From assembly GCF_009600315.1 (NCBI RefSeq), contig NZ_WIWC01000026.1, positions 1 through 64,000 of the forward strand: 64,000 nt of DNA, read 5' to 3'. Below, piece after piece: positions 1-16,293 of this stretch. This stretch comes from Pseudomonas helleri. Its GTDB lineage: Bacteria; Pseudomonadota; Gammaproteobacteria; Pseudomonadales; Pseudomonadaceae. Position numbers and translations under genes: made by a program. Position 1 is the first letter of the stretch, and each line of letters begins with the position of its first letter. The notes under the pieces were generated by a model. It made no database searches. It saw nothing but the letters and a program-made list of their open reading frames with translations, and was not told the DNA's origin.

Positions 1-67
1 GTGAAACGATGCATCGCCGATGGTAGTGTGGGGTTTCCCCATGTGAGAGTAGGTCATCGTCAAGATT
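1..67 (+). rRNA. rrf: 5S rRNA, 3' part (window starts inside the gene)
   Basis: The first bases match the 3' half of pseudomonad 5S rRNA, including the GATGGTAGTGTGGGG stretch and the closing GTAGGTCATCGTCAAG before the end. The 5' half and the rest of the rRNA operon lie left of the window. A strong intrinsic terminator follows within 10 nt, as expected at the end of an rrn operon. The exact last base (66-67) is approximate. Confidence 0.93.
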
Positions 68-74
68 AAATTCC

Positions 75-115
75 AAACCCCCTGTCTGCTAACGCAGACA
101 GGGGGTTTGTTTTTG
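75..115 (+). terminator. Intrinsic terminator of the rRNA operon
   Basis: A perfect 15-bp stem (75-89 with 94-108) closes on a 4-nt loop and is followed by TTTGTTTTT. It ends the transcript of the rRNA operon whose 5S gene closes just upstream. Confidence 0.95.
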
Positions 116-141
116 TGGGCAAAAAAATCCAAGGGATTAGG

Positions 142-200
142 GCTCTTTATTTTTAAAGAGCGTTTCCTGTGTTTGTGAAAGTGTTTTTGGCAGATCTGCC
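142..200 (+). other. Hairpin and palindrome in the birA upstream region
   Basis: The 180 bp between the rrn terminator and birA hold an 8-bp perfect hairpin (142-149 with 154-161, loop TTTT) and a 12-bp palindrome GGCAGATCTGCC (189-200). They could be a second weak terminator and a protein-binding site. I see no clear promoter and assign no function. Confidence 0.3.
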
Positions 201-297
201 AGCATCTCCGATAACGCAGTAATGCTTTGGGGGGGCTGGGTATGCAATGGTCTAGCGCATAGCTATCATGCCTCCCTCATTGTGAGGTGATACGTGA

Positions 298-1245
298 ATG
301 CTAACGTTGTTGGAACTCCTTAAAGATGGTCGATTTCACTCGGGGCAGGCCTTGGGTCAAGCCCTCGGTATAAGCCGAAGTGCTGTATGGAAGCAGTTGC
401 AGCACTTAGAGTCAGACTTGAACTTATCTATTCATAAGGTTCGCGGTCGTGGTTATCAATTAGCTTCACCGCTAGTGCTGCTTGATTCCGAGCAGATCCC
501 CTCTACACCTTGGCCAGCGTTCATTCATCAGACCCTGGACTCAACAAACGCCGAGGCCTTGCGTTGTGTGGGCCGAGGTGAGGTCGCTCCTTTTATTGTT
601 TTGGCGGAGCAGCAAAGTGCGGGGCGAGGTCGCCGAGGTCGTAAGTGGGTCAGTCCGTTCGCAGAAAATATCTACTACAGTCTCGTGCTGCGCATTGAGG
701 GGGGGATGCGTCAGCTTGAAGGACTTAGTTTAGTTGTCGGTCTGGCTGTATTAAATGCGTTACGCGATATCGGCACTATTAATGCCGGCCTCAAATGGCC
801 AAATGATGTGCTCGTGGGTAGCAAAAAAATCGCTGGCATTCTGCTTGAGTTAGTCGGTGATCCAGCGGACGTCTGTCATGTTGTGTTGGGCATTGGCATC
901 AACGTCAATATGAAGTCGGCCGAAGAGGTTGATCAGGCATGGACGTCTATTCGTTTGGAAACTGGTCGCTCTATTAATCGTAATGAATTCATTGTCATTC
1001 TTAATAACAGGCTGCATCAATATTTGCAGCAGCATGAGATGCAGGGTTTTTCTGTTATGCAGTCTGAGTGGGAAGAAAATCATCTATGGCAAGGGAGGGA
1101 TGTGTCGTTAATCGCAGGTACTCACAAGGTCGACGGTAAAGTTCTTGGCATTGATCGACAGGGTGCTTTGCGTATAGATGTGGCCGGTACGGAGAAAGTA
1201 TTCAGCGGTGGCGAATTGAGTTTGAGGTTGCGCCATGATTCTTGA
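298..1245 (+). CDS. birA: Bifunctional biotin-[acetyl-CoA-carboxylase] ligase / biotin operon repressor BirA
   Basis: A protein of 315 aa with the two-part layout of repressor-type BirA. Residues 1-60 form a winged helix-turn-helix ([15 protein letters not shown]) and the rest is the catalytic domain. The biotinyl-AMP loop GRGRRGRKW (about 103-111) and the KWPNDVLVG substrate motif are intact. It makes biotinyl-5'-AMP from biotin and ATP and attaches biotin to the AccB carrier. The N-terminal domain predicts repression of biotin genes. The ATG at 298 is preceded by a GAGGTG ribosome site, and the 3' end overlaps coaX by 11 nt, so the two are translationally coupled. Confidence 0.96.
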   Translation: MLTLLELLKDGRFHSGQALGQALGISRSAVWKQLQHLESDLNLSIHKVRGRGYQLASPLVLLDSEQIPSTPWPAFIHQTLDSTNAEALRCVGRGEVAPFIVLAEQQSAGRGRRGRKWVSPFAENIYYSLVLRIEGGMRQLEGLSLVVGLAVLNALRDIGTINAGLKWPNDVLVGSKKIAGILLELVGDPADVCHVVLGIGINVNMKSAEEVDQAWTSIRLETGRSINRNEFIVILNNRLHQYLQQHEMQGFSVMQSEWEENHLWQGRDVSLIAGTHKVDGKVLGIDRQGALRIDVAGTEKVFSGGELSLRLRHDS

Positions 1246-1978
1246 ATTGGACTGCGGCAATAGCTTTATAAAGTGGCGTGTACTTAACGGTAATGTCTCG
1301 GTCTGTGGGGGAGTTGCAGATTCAAATGCTGCGCTGGTTAGTGCTGTGTCGGCGCACGCAGGATTGGGTATACGCGGTTGTCGTTTGGTGAGCGTGCGAA
1401 GTGATGAAGAAACCGCTGATCTTATTTCTATACTTGAGACCAGCTTTGGGCTGGAAGTACTCAGCGCCCAGCCAGCGCGAGCTGTGGCAGGAGTTAGAAA
1501 TGGCTACGACGACTTCAAGCGTTTGGGTTTGGATCGTTGGGTAGCACTGTTGGGTGGGTTTGAGCTGGCCAAAGGTGCGTGCTTGATACTTGATTTCGGC
1601 ACAGCAGTAACCTCTGACTTTGTAGCGGCTGATGGTGCTCACTTGGGTGGGTTCATTTGTCCTGGATTCCCCTTGATGCGCAGCCAGCTGCGCACCCATA
1701 CGCGGCGTATCCGATACGACAATGTTTTAGCAGAACAAGCATTACACAGTTGTACTCCAGGTCGGTCTACTGCGGAGGCCGTCGAGCGTGGTTGCTTGTT
1801 GATGTTGCGAGGGTTTGTCATAACCCAGTTGCAACTTGCGCATGAGTATTGGGGGGATGACTTTGTCGTATTCCTTACTGGCGGCGATGCTGGCCTTGTG
1901 GCAGATGTGGTGCCAGATGCGAAGCTTGTTCAGGATCTAGTCTTTGTCGGTTTGGCGGTTGCTTGTCCCATGGCGTGA
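1235..1978 (+). CDS. coaX: Type III pantothenate kinase CoaX
   Basis: A protein of 247 aa of the ASKHA fold. The N-terminal phosphate loop [13 protein letters not shown] and the DFGTAVTSD motif mark type III pantothenate kinase, which phosphorylates pantothenate as the first step of CoA synthesis. This type is insensitive to CoA feedback and is the one used by Pseudomonas in place of CoaA. It overlaps the end of birA and is followed 8 nt later by a small membrane protein gene, as in other pseudomonads. Confidence 0.95.
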   Translation: MILELDCGNSFIKWRVLNGNVSVCGGVADSNAALVSAVSAHAGLGIRGCRLVSVRSDEETADLISILETSFGLEVLSAQPARAVAGVRNGYDDFKRLGLDRWVALLGGFELAKGACLILDFGTAVTSDFVAADGAHLGGFICPGFPLMRSQLRTHTRRIRYDNVLAEQALHSCTPGRSTAEAVERGCLLMLRGFVITQLQLAHEYWGDDFVVFLTGGDAGLVADVVPDAKLVQDLVFVGLAVACPMA

Positions 1979-1985
1979 GGTTTCT

Positions 1986-2411
1986 ATGCGTTGGCTGTTT
2001 CTGCTCCTTGTCGTGCTGAATGTTTTTTACTATGTATGGCATAAGCTCGAAGCTCCATTGAAGATCAGGGAGGTCCAGTCGATATCAGAGTCTGTGGAGG
2101 GCAGGCGCACAATCCAATTGCTTAGCGAGGTGCAGCTCGCGGTCTCTTTGGCTAATTATCAGAAAGCGTCCGGTTCTAGCGGATTCTGCATTTATCTTGC
2201 TGATATTAATGATGCTGGGCAGGTGCGCAGCTTAGAGCTGAAGCTGGCAAGTCTCAATTTAAGGCTTGTGCGAGTAACTCCTCTAACCGCGGAAATTGAA
2301 GCAGTTCGCTATCGTGTTGCTCGGAAAAGCCCGCTGCAGGTAAGTGAGGAGTTAATGCAGGGGCTTGCTAATGAATTCAATGGCTTAATATACAAAAAAA
2401 GCAGGTGCTAG
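1986..2411 (+). CDS. Small membrane-anchored protein, possibly SPOR-like
   Basis: A protein of 141 aa starting at the ATG at 1986 (MRWLFLLLVVLNVFYYVW), which gives an N-terminal membrane segment of about 17 residues. An in-frame upstream start at 1944 would lie inside coaX and would place charged residues before the anchor. The C-terminal part (about 60-135) is a small alpha/beta region that resembles a degenerate SPOR peptidoglycan-binding domain, but that match is weak by eye. Its position after coaX is conserved in Pseudomonas. The function is not known. Confidence 0.75.
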   Translation: MRWLFLLLVVLNVFYYVWHKLEAPLKIREVQSISESVEGRRTIQLLSEVQLAVSLANYQKASGSSGFCIYLADINDAGQVRSLELKLASLNLRLVRVTPLTAEIEAVRYRVARKSPLQVSEELMQGLANEFNGLIYKKSRC

Positions 2412-2531
2412 GGGTTGCGGCTCTCCCTTTCTTTGCATAGAATGGCGCCCGCTCCACAGTGAACATCTAAAGGTGAACACGAAGTGGAGTGAGTCGATTT
2501 TCTAACTTGATGATTTTGTTAAGAAAAGTGA

Positions 2532-2559
2532 TTGACAAAGAGTTGGGATGCTGTAGAAT
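2532..2559 (+). promoter_or_regulatory. Sigma-70 promoter of the tRNA-Tyr-Gly-Thr cluster
   Basis: TTGACA (2532-2537) and TAGAAT (2554-2559) are 16 nt apart. The expected start lies about 7 nt before the tRNA-Tyr gene. The GC stretch after the -10 box resembles a stringent-control discriminator. Confidence 0.8.
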
Positions 2560-2572
2560 CCCGCTCAGCTCA

Positions 2573-2657
<85 letters not shown>

Positions 2658-2681
2658 TATTTGTACAAATCAGCATGATTT

Positions 2682-2755
<74 letters not shown>

Positions 2756-2781
2756 TTTGTGCTGGCTTGAAGGTAGATTTT

Positions 2782-2857
2782 GCTCTTGTAGCTCAGTTGG
2801 TAGAGCACACCCTTGGTAAGGGTGAGGTCAGCGGTTCAAATCCGCTCAAGAGCTCCA
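2782..2857 (+). tRNA. tRNA-Thr (anticodon GGT)
   Basis: A 76-nt gene. The acceptor stem GCTCTTG pairs with CAAGAGC, the anticodon loop is TTGGTAA (GGT), and CCA is encoded. In P. aeruginosa a tuf gene follows this tRNA. Here a terminator follows instead. Confidence 0.97.
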
Positions 2858-2863
2858 TATAAC

Positions 2864-2895
2864 AAGGCAGATATGAAAATATCTGCCTTTGTTTT
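2864..2895 (+). terminator. Terminator of the tRNA-Tyr-Gly-Thr cluster
   Basis: A perfect 11-bp stem (2864-2874 with 2879-2889), a GAAA loop and a TGTTTT tail, 6 nt after tRNA-Thr. It separates the tRNA cluster from the tRNA-Trp-secE unit. Confidence 0.85.
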
Positions 2896-3054
2896 AGCGG
2901 GTTGTAAAGCTTGTCTGGGGTGTTTGCTGGTGGTGCTCTGTTTTTGCGCTGCTGCTCCAGTTGGCAATTGCTGTTGTGAGTGGCTTGCATACAGTTGCTT
3001 GCAGTTTCTGCTGGGTCCGCTTGGGCCTTTCTGCAAAAGTAATTGCTTTGGTTG

Positions 3055-3083
3055 TTGAAAAGTCTCTCTCGGGTCGGCATAAT
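3055..3083 (+). promoter_or_regulatory. Putative sigma-70 promoter of tRNA-Trp-secE-nusG
   Basis: TTGAAA (3055-3060) and CATAAT (3078-3083) are 17 nt apart, about 20 nt before tRNA-Trp. The stretch 2896-3054 holds no gene. It is where tufB sits in P. aeruginosa. Confidence 0.65.
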
Positions 3084-3103
3084 CGGCGGCTCGATAATGT
3101 TTT

Positions 3104-3179
3104 AGGTCAGTAGCTCAATTGGCAGAGCGACGGTCTCCAAAACCGTAGGTTGGGGGTTCGATTCCCTCCTGACCTGCCA
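3104..3179 (+). tRNA. tRNA-Trp (anticodon CCA)
   Basis: A 76-nt gene. The acceptor stem AGGTCAG pairs with CTGACCT, the anticodon loop is CTCCAAA (CCA), and CCA is encoded. It lies 45 nt before secE and is probably cotranscribed with it. Confidence 0.97.
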
Positions 3180-3224
3180 GATTCTCTCATTGCATCTGGC
3201 TTTCTTTTCACAGGATCCTCTTTG

Positions 3225-3593
3225 ATGACTCCCAAGGCTGAAGTTCAAGGCTCTCGCTTCGATCTACTCAAGTGGCTAGCAGTTGTTGCCCTTGTCGTGG
3301 TTGGCGTTGTTGGGAATCAGTATTATTCTGGTTCGCCGATCCTGTATCGCGTCATCGCTCTCCTTGTTATTGCTGCTGTTGCTGCCTACATTGGGTTGCA
3401 GACCGCTAAAGGCAAGTCGTTCGCTGTCCTGGTAAAGGAAGCTCGTGCTGAAATTCGTAAAGTCGTATGGCCAACTCGCCAAGAAACTACGCAGACCACG
3501 TTGATCGTGGTGGCTGTTGTTCTTGTTATGGCGTTGCTGTTGTGGGGTTTAGATTCCCTGCTCGGTTGGCTCGTTTTCTTGATTGTTGGCTAA
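3225..3593 (+). CDS. secE: Preprotein translocase subunit SecE
   Basis: A protein of 122 aa and the small essential subunit of SecYEG. It has three membrane segments (about 16-34, 42-60 and 93-120), the long gammaproteobacterial form. The conserved cytoplasmic helix KEARAEIRKVVWPTRQET precedes the last segment and clamps SecY. The start is the ATG at 3225, because upstream in-frame codons run through tRNA-Trp. It is followed after 9 nt by nusG. Confidence 0.95.
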   Translation: MTPKAEVQGSRFDLLKWLAVVALVVVGVVGNQYYSGSPILYRVIALLVIAAVAAYIGLQTAKGKSFAVLVKEARAEIRKVVWPTRQETTQTTLIVVAVVLVMALLLWGLDSLLGWLVFLIVG

Positions 3594-3602
3594 GGGTGTC
3601 CC

Positions 3603-4136
3603 GTGGCTAAGCGTTGGTACGTTGTGCATGCTTATTCGGGTTACGAAAAGCATGTTATGCGCTCTTTGATTGAGCGTATTAAGCTGGCAGGCATGGAAGA
3701 TGGCTTCGGCGAGATTCTGGTTCCCACTGAAGAAGTGGTTGAAATGCGTAATGGCCAGAAGCGCAAAAGCGAGCGGAAATTCTTCCCTGGTTATGTGCTA
3801 GTTCAAATGGACATGAACGAAGGTACTTGGCACTTAGTCAAGGATACCCCTCGCGTCATGGGCTTTATTGGTGGCACCGCTGACAAGCCAGCGCCGATCA
3901 CAGATAAAGAAGCAGAAGCAATTCTGCGTCGCGTTGCTGATGGTAGCGACAAACCTAAGCCGAAGACGTTGTTCGAGCCTGGTGAAGTTGTTCGAGTCAC
4001 TGACGGCCCGTTTGCCGATTTTAATGGCACGGTTGAAGAAGTAAATTACGAAAAGAGTCGCATCCAAGTGGCTGTGCTCATTTTCGGTCGCTCTACTCCG
4101 GTAGAGCTAGAGTTCAGTCAGGTCGAAAAGGTCTAG
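3603..4136 (+). CDS. nusG: Transcription termination/antitermination factor NusG
   Basis: A protein of 177 aa with a GTG start. The NGN domain (about 1-120, with [15 protein letters not shown] and [11 protein letters not shown]) binds the RNA polymerase clamp. The KOW domain (about 128-177, with [18 protein letters not shown]) contacts Rho or S10. It suppresses pausing and couples RNA polymerase to Rho and to ribosomes. Its length and motifs match the family. Confidence 0.97.
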   Translation: MAKRWYVVHAYSGYEKHVMRSLIERIKLAGMEDGFGEILVPTEEVVEMRNGQKRKSERKFFPGYVLVQMDMNEGTWHLVKDTPRVMGFIGGTADKPAPITDKEAEAILRRVADGSDKPKPKTLFEPGEVVRVTDGPFADFNGTVEEVNYEKSRIQVAVLIFGRSTPVELEFSQVEKV

Positions 4137-4151
4137 CTGAGCACGCATCCC

Positions 4152-4180
4152 AACCCCATGGCTTCGGCTGTGGGGTTTTG
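4152..4180 (+). terminator. Putative terminator between nusG and rplK
   Basis: The arms AACCCCA and TGGGGTT close a stem around a CTTCGG tetraloop region (two mismatched bases inside) and are followed by TTTTG. It probably ends or reduces readthrough from secE-nusG before the ribosomal protein genes. Confidence 0.6.
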
Positions 4181-4256
4181 TCGTCACTGGGATAAACACG
4201 CAAGTAACCGGGGAGCCTTTTAATTTAGGCGTCTGAACCCGTAATTGGAGTGCCTC

Positions 4257-4688
4257 ATGGCCAAGAAGATTACCGCTTACATCAAGCTGCAAGTGAAGGC
4301 CGCTCAGGCCAACCCAAGCCCACCTGTTGGTCCAGCTCTGGGTCAGCACGGTGTGAACATCATGGAATTCTGCAAAGCTTTCAACGCCCGTACTCAGGGT
4401 ATTGAGCCAGGCCTGCCGACTCCTGTGATCATCACTGTATACAGCGACCGTAGCTTCACATTCGAAACCAAATCGACCCCTGCTTCGGTACTGCTGAAGA
4501 AGGCTGCCGGTTTGACCAGCGGTTCCGCTCGTCCAAACACCGTTAAGGTTGGCACTGTTACTCGTGCACAGCTGGAAGAAATCGCGAAAACCAAAAACGC
4601 GGATCTGACTGCTGCTGACATGGATGCAGCCGTGCGTACCATCGCCGGTTCTGCTCGTAGCATGGGCCTTAACGTGGAGGGTGTGTAA
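4257..4688 (+). CDS. rplK: 50S ribosomal protein L11
   Basis: A protein of 143 aa that binds the GTPase-associated centre of 23S rRNA and helps activate RelA. The start is the ATG at 4257 ([20 protein letters not shown]); a start at 4245 would add four residues not found in the family. The N-terminal domain has the [17 protein letters not shown] motif and the C-terminal domain binds RNA. Its stop overlaps the rplA start as TAATG. Confidence 0.98.
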   Translation: MAKKITAYIKLQVKAAQANPSPPVGPALGQHGVNIMEFCKAFNARTQGIEPGLPTPVIITVYSDRSFTFETKSTPASVLLKKAAGLTSGSARPNTVKVGTVTRAQLEEIAKTKNADLTAADMDAAVRTIAGSARSMGLNVEGV

Positions 4689-5383
4689 TGGCTAAGCTGA
4701 CTAAGCGCCAAAAGGCTATCGCCGGTAAAATTGAAGCTGGCAAGTCTTACAACTTCGTAGACGCTGCTGCTCTGTTGGCCGAGCTGTCGACTGTTAAGTT
4801 CAGCGAGTCTTTTGACATCGCTATCAACTTGGGCGTAGACCCACGTAAATCTGACCAGGTTGTTCGTAGCGCTACTGTGCTGCCACACGGCACTGGCAAG
4901 ACTGTACGTGTAGCTGTGTTCACTCAGGGTCCAGCTGCTGAAGCTGCTCTGGCAGCCGGCGCAGATCGCGTTGGTATGGACGACCTGGCCGCAGAAATGA
5001 AAGGCGGCGACCTGAACTATGACGTGGTTATTGCCTCCCCGGACGCAATGCGTGTTGTAGGTCAGTTGGGTCAGATCCTGGGTCCGCGTGGCCTGATGCC
5101 TAACCCTAAGGTTGGTACAGTAACTCCCGACGTAGCGACTGCGGTTAAGAACGCAAAAGCTGGTCAGGTTCGTTATCGCACCGACAAAAACGGTATCATC
5201 CACACTTCCGTTGGCAAGGTCGGTTTCGACGCTGTCAAGCTGAAGGAAAACGTTGAAGCTCTGGTCGCTGATCTTAAGCGTATCAAACCAGCTTCCTCGA
5301 AAGGTATTTACGTTAAGCGCGTCACCCTGAGCACCACTATGGGCCCAGGCTTGGTCATCGACCAAGGTTCTTTGGACGCGTAA
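4688..5383 (+). CDS. rplA: 50S ribosomal protein L1
   Basis: A protein of 231 aa that forms the mobile L1 stalk at the E site. The signature [15 protein letters not shown] is near residue 137-151. In enterobacteria L1 represses the L11-L1 mRNA, and the coupled TAATG junction with rplK fits that scheme. Confidence 0.98.
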   Translation: MAKLTKRQKAIAGKIEAGKSYNFVDAAALLAELSTVKFSESFDIAINLGVDPRKSDQVVRSATVLPHGTGKTVRVAVFTQGPAAEAALAAGADRVGMDDLAAEMKGGDLNYDVVIASPDAMRVVGQLGQILGPRGLMPNPKVGTVTPDVATAVKNAKAGQVRYRTDKNGIIHTSVGKVGFDAVKLKENVEALVADLKRIKPASSKGIYVKRVTLSTTMGPGLVIDQGSLDA

Positions 5384-5388
5384 AACAA

Positions 5389-5412
5389 ATTGGCGCAGCA
5401 TGCTGCGCCAAT
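5389..5412 (+). repeat. Perfect 24-bp palindrome between rplA and rplJ
   Basis: ATTGGCGCAGCA is followed directly by its own reverse complement. It lies 5 nt after the rplA stop. There is no T tract, so it is more likely an mRNA processing or stability hairpin than a terminator. Confidence 0.7.
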
Positions 5413-5439
5413 GAAAGATTGGGGTCCCTGCCTGGCGGG

Positions 5440-5540
5440 GGCTATCCAAGACCGTAGGCGGTGAAAGCCTTAAACCTCAAGCCTACGCAGATGGTGCTCC
5501 CGGTTCCTTACCGAATCAGACACCAAAACGACATCCGACT
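5440..5540 (+). promoter_or_regulatory. L10 (rplJ) mRNA leader
   Basis: The leader before rplJ can pair CCGTAGGC (5452-5459) with GCCTACGC downstream. It contains the ACGCAGATGGTGCTCCCG block known from gammaproteobacterial L10 leaders, and a second stem closes GGTG with CACC. In this family the L10-L12 complex binds here and represses rplJL translation. The boundaries are approximate. Confidence 0.75.
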
Positions 5541-5578
5541 CAGGTTGGATGAAACGGTAACAAGCAGGAGTTAAACCC

Positions 5579-6079
5579 GTGGCAATTAAACTCGAAGACA
5601 AGAAGGCCATCGTCGCTGAAGTCAACGAGGCTGCCAAAGTTGCCCTGTCCGCTGTTGTGGCTGATGCCCGCGGTGTGACAGTAAGCGCTATGACCGGACT
5701 CCGTAAAGAGGCTCGTGAAGCTGGCGTTTACGTACGTGTTGTACGTAACACCCTGCTAAAGCGCGCTGTTGCTGACACTGAATACAGTGTTCTCAACGAC
5801 GTGTTCACTGGCCCTACCTTGATTGCGTTCTCCCAGGAACATCCGGGCGCTGCTGCTCGTATTTTCAAAGAGTTCGCTAAAGGTCAGGATAAGTTCGAGA
5901 TCAAGGCAGCTGCGTTCGAGGGCAAGTTCCTCGCAGCTAATCAGATCGACGTACTGGCAAGTCTGCCGACCCGTGACGAAGCCATTTCTCAGCTGATGAG
6001 CGTGATTCAAGGCGCTACCAGCAAATTGGCTCGTACTCTGGCGGCACTTCGCGACCAGAAAGAAGCAGCTGCAGCCTAA
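5579..6079 (+). CDS. rplJ: 50S ribosomal protein L10
   Basis: A protein of 166 aa with a GTG start after a GCAGGAG ribosome site. L10 anchors the L7/L12 dimers through its C-terminal helix and binds 23S rRNA with its N-terminal domain ([15 protein letters not shown] onward). The structured leader upstream predicts autogenous control with L12. Confidence 0.97.
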   Translation: MAIKLEDKKAIVAEVNEAAKVALSAVVADARGVTVSAMTGLRKEAREAGVYVRVVRNTLLKRAVADTEYSVLNDVFTGPTLIAFSQEHPGAAARIFKEFAKGQDKFEIKAAAFEGKFLAANQIDVLASLPTRDEAISQLMSVIQGATSKLARTLAALRDQKEAAAA

Positions 6080-6159
6080 GGCTCGGCAACTCCTTTCAGC
6101 GTTTATTGTTTATTTCGATGGCCGCTTAGGCTGTCACCCCAATACAGGAATTAATAGTC

Positions 6160-6525
6160 ATGTCTCTGACTAACGACCAAATCATCGAAGCAATCGGCGA
6201 AAAATCCGTTCTGGAAATCGTTGAACTGATCAAAGCAATGGAAGAGAAGTTCGGCGTTTCCGCTGCTGCTGCTTCTGCTGGTCCTGCTGCTGCCGCTGCT
6301 GTTGTTGAAGAGCAAACTGAATTCAACGTCATGCTGCTGGAAGCTGGCGAGAAGAAAGTTAACGTGATCAAGGCTGTTCGTGAGCTGACTGGTCTGGGCT
6401 TGAAAGAAGCTAAGGCAGTAGTTGACGGCGCTCCAGCTATGGTTCTGGAAGCTGTTGCTAAAGACGCAGCTGACAAAGCCAAGGCTACCTTGGAAGAAGC
6501 AGGCGCTAAAGTCGAGCTGAAGTAA
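6160..6525 (+). CDS. rplL: 50S ribosomal protein L7/L12
   Basis: A protein of 121 aa. Residues 1-33 form the dimerisation domain, residues 35-52 the Ala/Gly-rich hinge ([16 protein letters not shown]), and the rest the factor-binding domain ([20 protein letters not shown]). It recruits EF-Tu and EF-G to the ribosome. It lies 80 nt after rplJ in the same transcript. Confidence 0.98.
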   Translation: MSLTNDQIIEAIGEKSVLEIVELIKAMEEKFGVSAAAASAGPAAAAAVVEEQTEFNVMLLEAGEKKVNVIKAVRELTGLGLKEAKAVVDGAPAMVLEAVAKDAADKAKATLEEAGAKVELK

Positions 6526-6570
6526 GCATCGACCTTGCGTCTCCAGCCCTGGCGTTAAGCCGAGGCTGAT

Positions 6571-6599
6571 GGCTGGTGGCTCTTGCCACCGGCCTTTTT
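6571..6599 (+). terminator. Attenuator between rplL and rpoB
   Basis: GGCTGGTGGC pairs with GCCACCGGCC across a TCTT loop and is followed by TTTTTC. In E. coli a partial terminator at the same place lowers rpoBC expression relative to rplJL. This hairpin looks like its counterpart. Confidence 0.75.
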
Positions 6600-6744
6600 C
6601 CGTTACTGGCAACCGACTAGGTTGGTGCTTTTAACGTGCTGTAACCACCCTGTGCGGTGGAGCAAACCAAGGGGTTTGCACGATTTTCTGGCTGCTCCCG
6701 TCGGGAGAGGCCAAACAAGCAGGTGACCAAGCTGGGGAACGCTG

Positions 6745-10818
<4,074 letters not shown>

Positions 10819-10833
10819 CACGTGACGCGAATC

Positions 10834-10859
10834 GAGAGCGGGGCTTTTTGCCCGCTCTC
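10834..10859 (+). repeat. Hairpin in the rpoB-rpoC junction
   Basis: GAGAGCGGG and CCCGCTCTC form a 9-bp stem over a loop containing TTTTT. It ends about 10 nt before the rpoC ribosome site AGGAGG, so it may position or expose the rpoC start. The T run is in the loop, so it does not look like a terminator. Confidence 0.7.
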
Positions 10860-10881
10860 TGCTCCGCCAGGAGGAAAGGCC

Positions 10882-15081
<4,200 letters not shown>

Positions 15082-15297
15082 GTTCTGCGGTAAATGATGG
15101 GCGGGCCCCGGCAGTTCCGTTCATCGAATCCTGGCAAAATGTCTGGGTTTGGTGAGTGGAAGTGTCGGGGCCTTGCCTTGACTGGGGGCAAGATCCTCTT
15201 TAGACTCTTGTACCCCTAAATTTGGCGGGAATTCGTTCCTGCCATTTTGCTTTTCTTGCAAGACAATAGCGTCGCAAGACAACAGTGGAGCTAGTAG

Positions 15298-15669
15298 ATG
15301 GCAACTATCAACCAGCTGGTACGTCAGCCGCGTAAGCGTATCGTCGAGAAATCCGACGTACCTGCGCTGCAAAACTGCCCGCAACGTCGTGGCGTATGCA
15401 CCCGTGTGTATACAACTACGCCGAAAAAACCTAACTCGGCACTGCGTAAAGTATGCCGTGTGCGTCTGACCAACGGTTTCGAGGTTTCCTCGTACATCGG
15501 CGGTGAAGGCCACAACCTGCAAGAGCACAGCGTGGTACTGATTCGTGGCGGTCGTGTAAAAGACTTGCCAGGTGTTCGTTATCACACCGTTCGCGGCTCT
15601 TTGGATACTTCCGGCGTTAAAGGTCGTAACCAAGGTCGTTCGAAGTACGGTACCAAGAAGCCGAAGTAG
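15298..15669 (+). CDS. rpsL: 30S ribosomal protein S12
   Basis: A protein of 123 aa of the decoding centre and the first gene of the str operon. The positions linked to streptomycin resistance keep lysine ([13 protein letters not shown] and [13 protein letters not shown]), so a wild-type, sensitive S12 is predicted. The 216-bp gap after rpoC should carry the str promoter, but I could not pick a convincing one. Confidence 0.98.
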   Translation: MATINQLVRQPRKRIVEKSDVPALQNCPQRRGVCTRVYTTTPKKPNSALRKVCRVRLTNGFEVSSYIGGEGHNLQEHSVVLIRGGRVKDLPGVRYHTVRGSLDTSGVKGRNQGRSKYGTKKPK

Positions 15670-15792
15670 TATTCGGTTGCTGGTAAATAATGCAGATTTC
15701 TTTTTTTCTGAGTCGATAAGAGTAAGGTCGGACGTGCATCCACTGGGTGTAATGGTTCCGAGCTAACCTGAAGACCGTTTGAGGGCTTATCC

Positions 15793-16263
15793 ATGCCAAG
15801 AAGACGCGTAGCAGCCAAGCGCGATGTGCTTGACGATCCAAAATACGGAAGCCAAATTCTGGCCAAGTTCATGAACCACGTGATGGAAAGCGGCAAAAAA
15901 GCCGTTGCCGAACGTATCGTTTATGGCGCGCTGGAAAAGGTTAAAGAACGCAAGAACAGCGATCCCCTGGAAATCTTCGAGAAAGCTCTCGACGCCATCG
16001 CTCCGCTGGTCGAAGTGAAGTCGCGCCGTGTAGGCGGTGCTACTTACCAGGTTCCGGTCGAAGTTCGCCCGTCCCGTCGTAACGCCCTGGCAATGCGCTG
16101 GTTGGTAGACTTCGCCCGCAAGCGCGGCGAGAAGTCTATGGCTCTGCGCTTGGCTGGCGAACTGTTGGACGCTGCCGAAGGCAAAGGCGCAGCAGTTAAG
16201 AAGCGTGAAGACGTGCACCGTATGGCTGAAGCCAACAAAGCTTTCTCGCACTACCGCTTCTAA
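15793..16263 (+). CDS. rpsG: 30S ribosomal protein S7
   Basis: A protein of 156 aa starting [20 protein letters not shown]. It nucleates the 30S head by binding the 3' domain of 16S rRNA and lines the E site. In enterobacteria it is the translational repressor of the str operon. The 123-nt gap after rpsL could hold the target structure. Confidence 0.98.
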   Translation: MPRRRVAAKRDVLDDPKYGSQILAKFMNHVMESGKKAVAERIVYGALEKVKERKNSDPLEIFEKALDAIAPLVEVKSRRVGGATYQVPVEVRPSRRNALAMRWLVDFARKRGEKSMALRLAGELLDAAEGKGAAVKKREDVHRMAEANKAFSHYRF

Positions 16264-16293
16264 TTTCAGCGCAACTCATTTTGCGAGGGCTTT

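Noticed and set aside
15298-15669. Streptomycin-resistance change in rpsL
   Set aside because: Both key lysines are present in their usual motifs.
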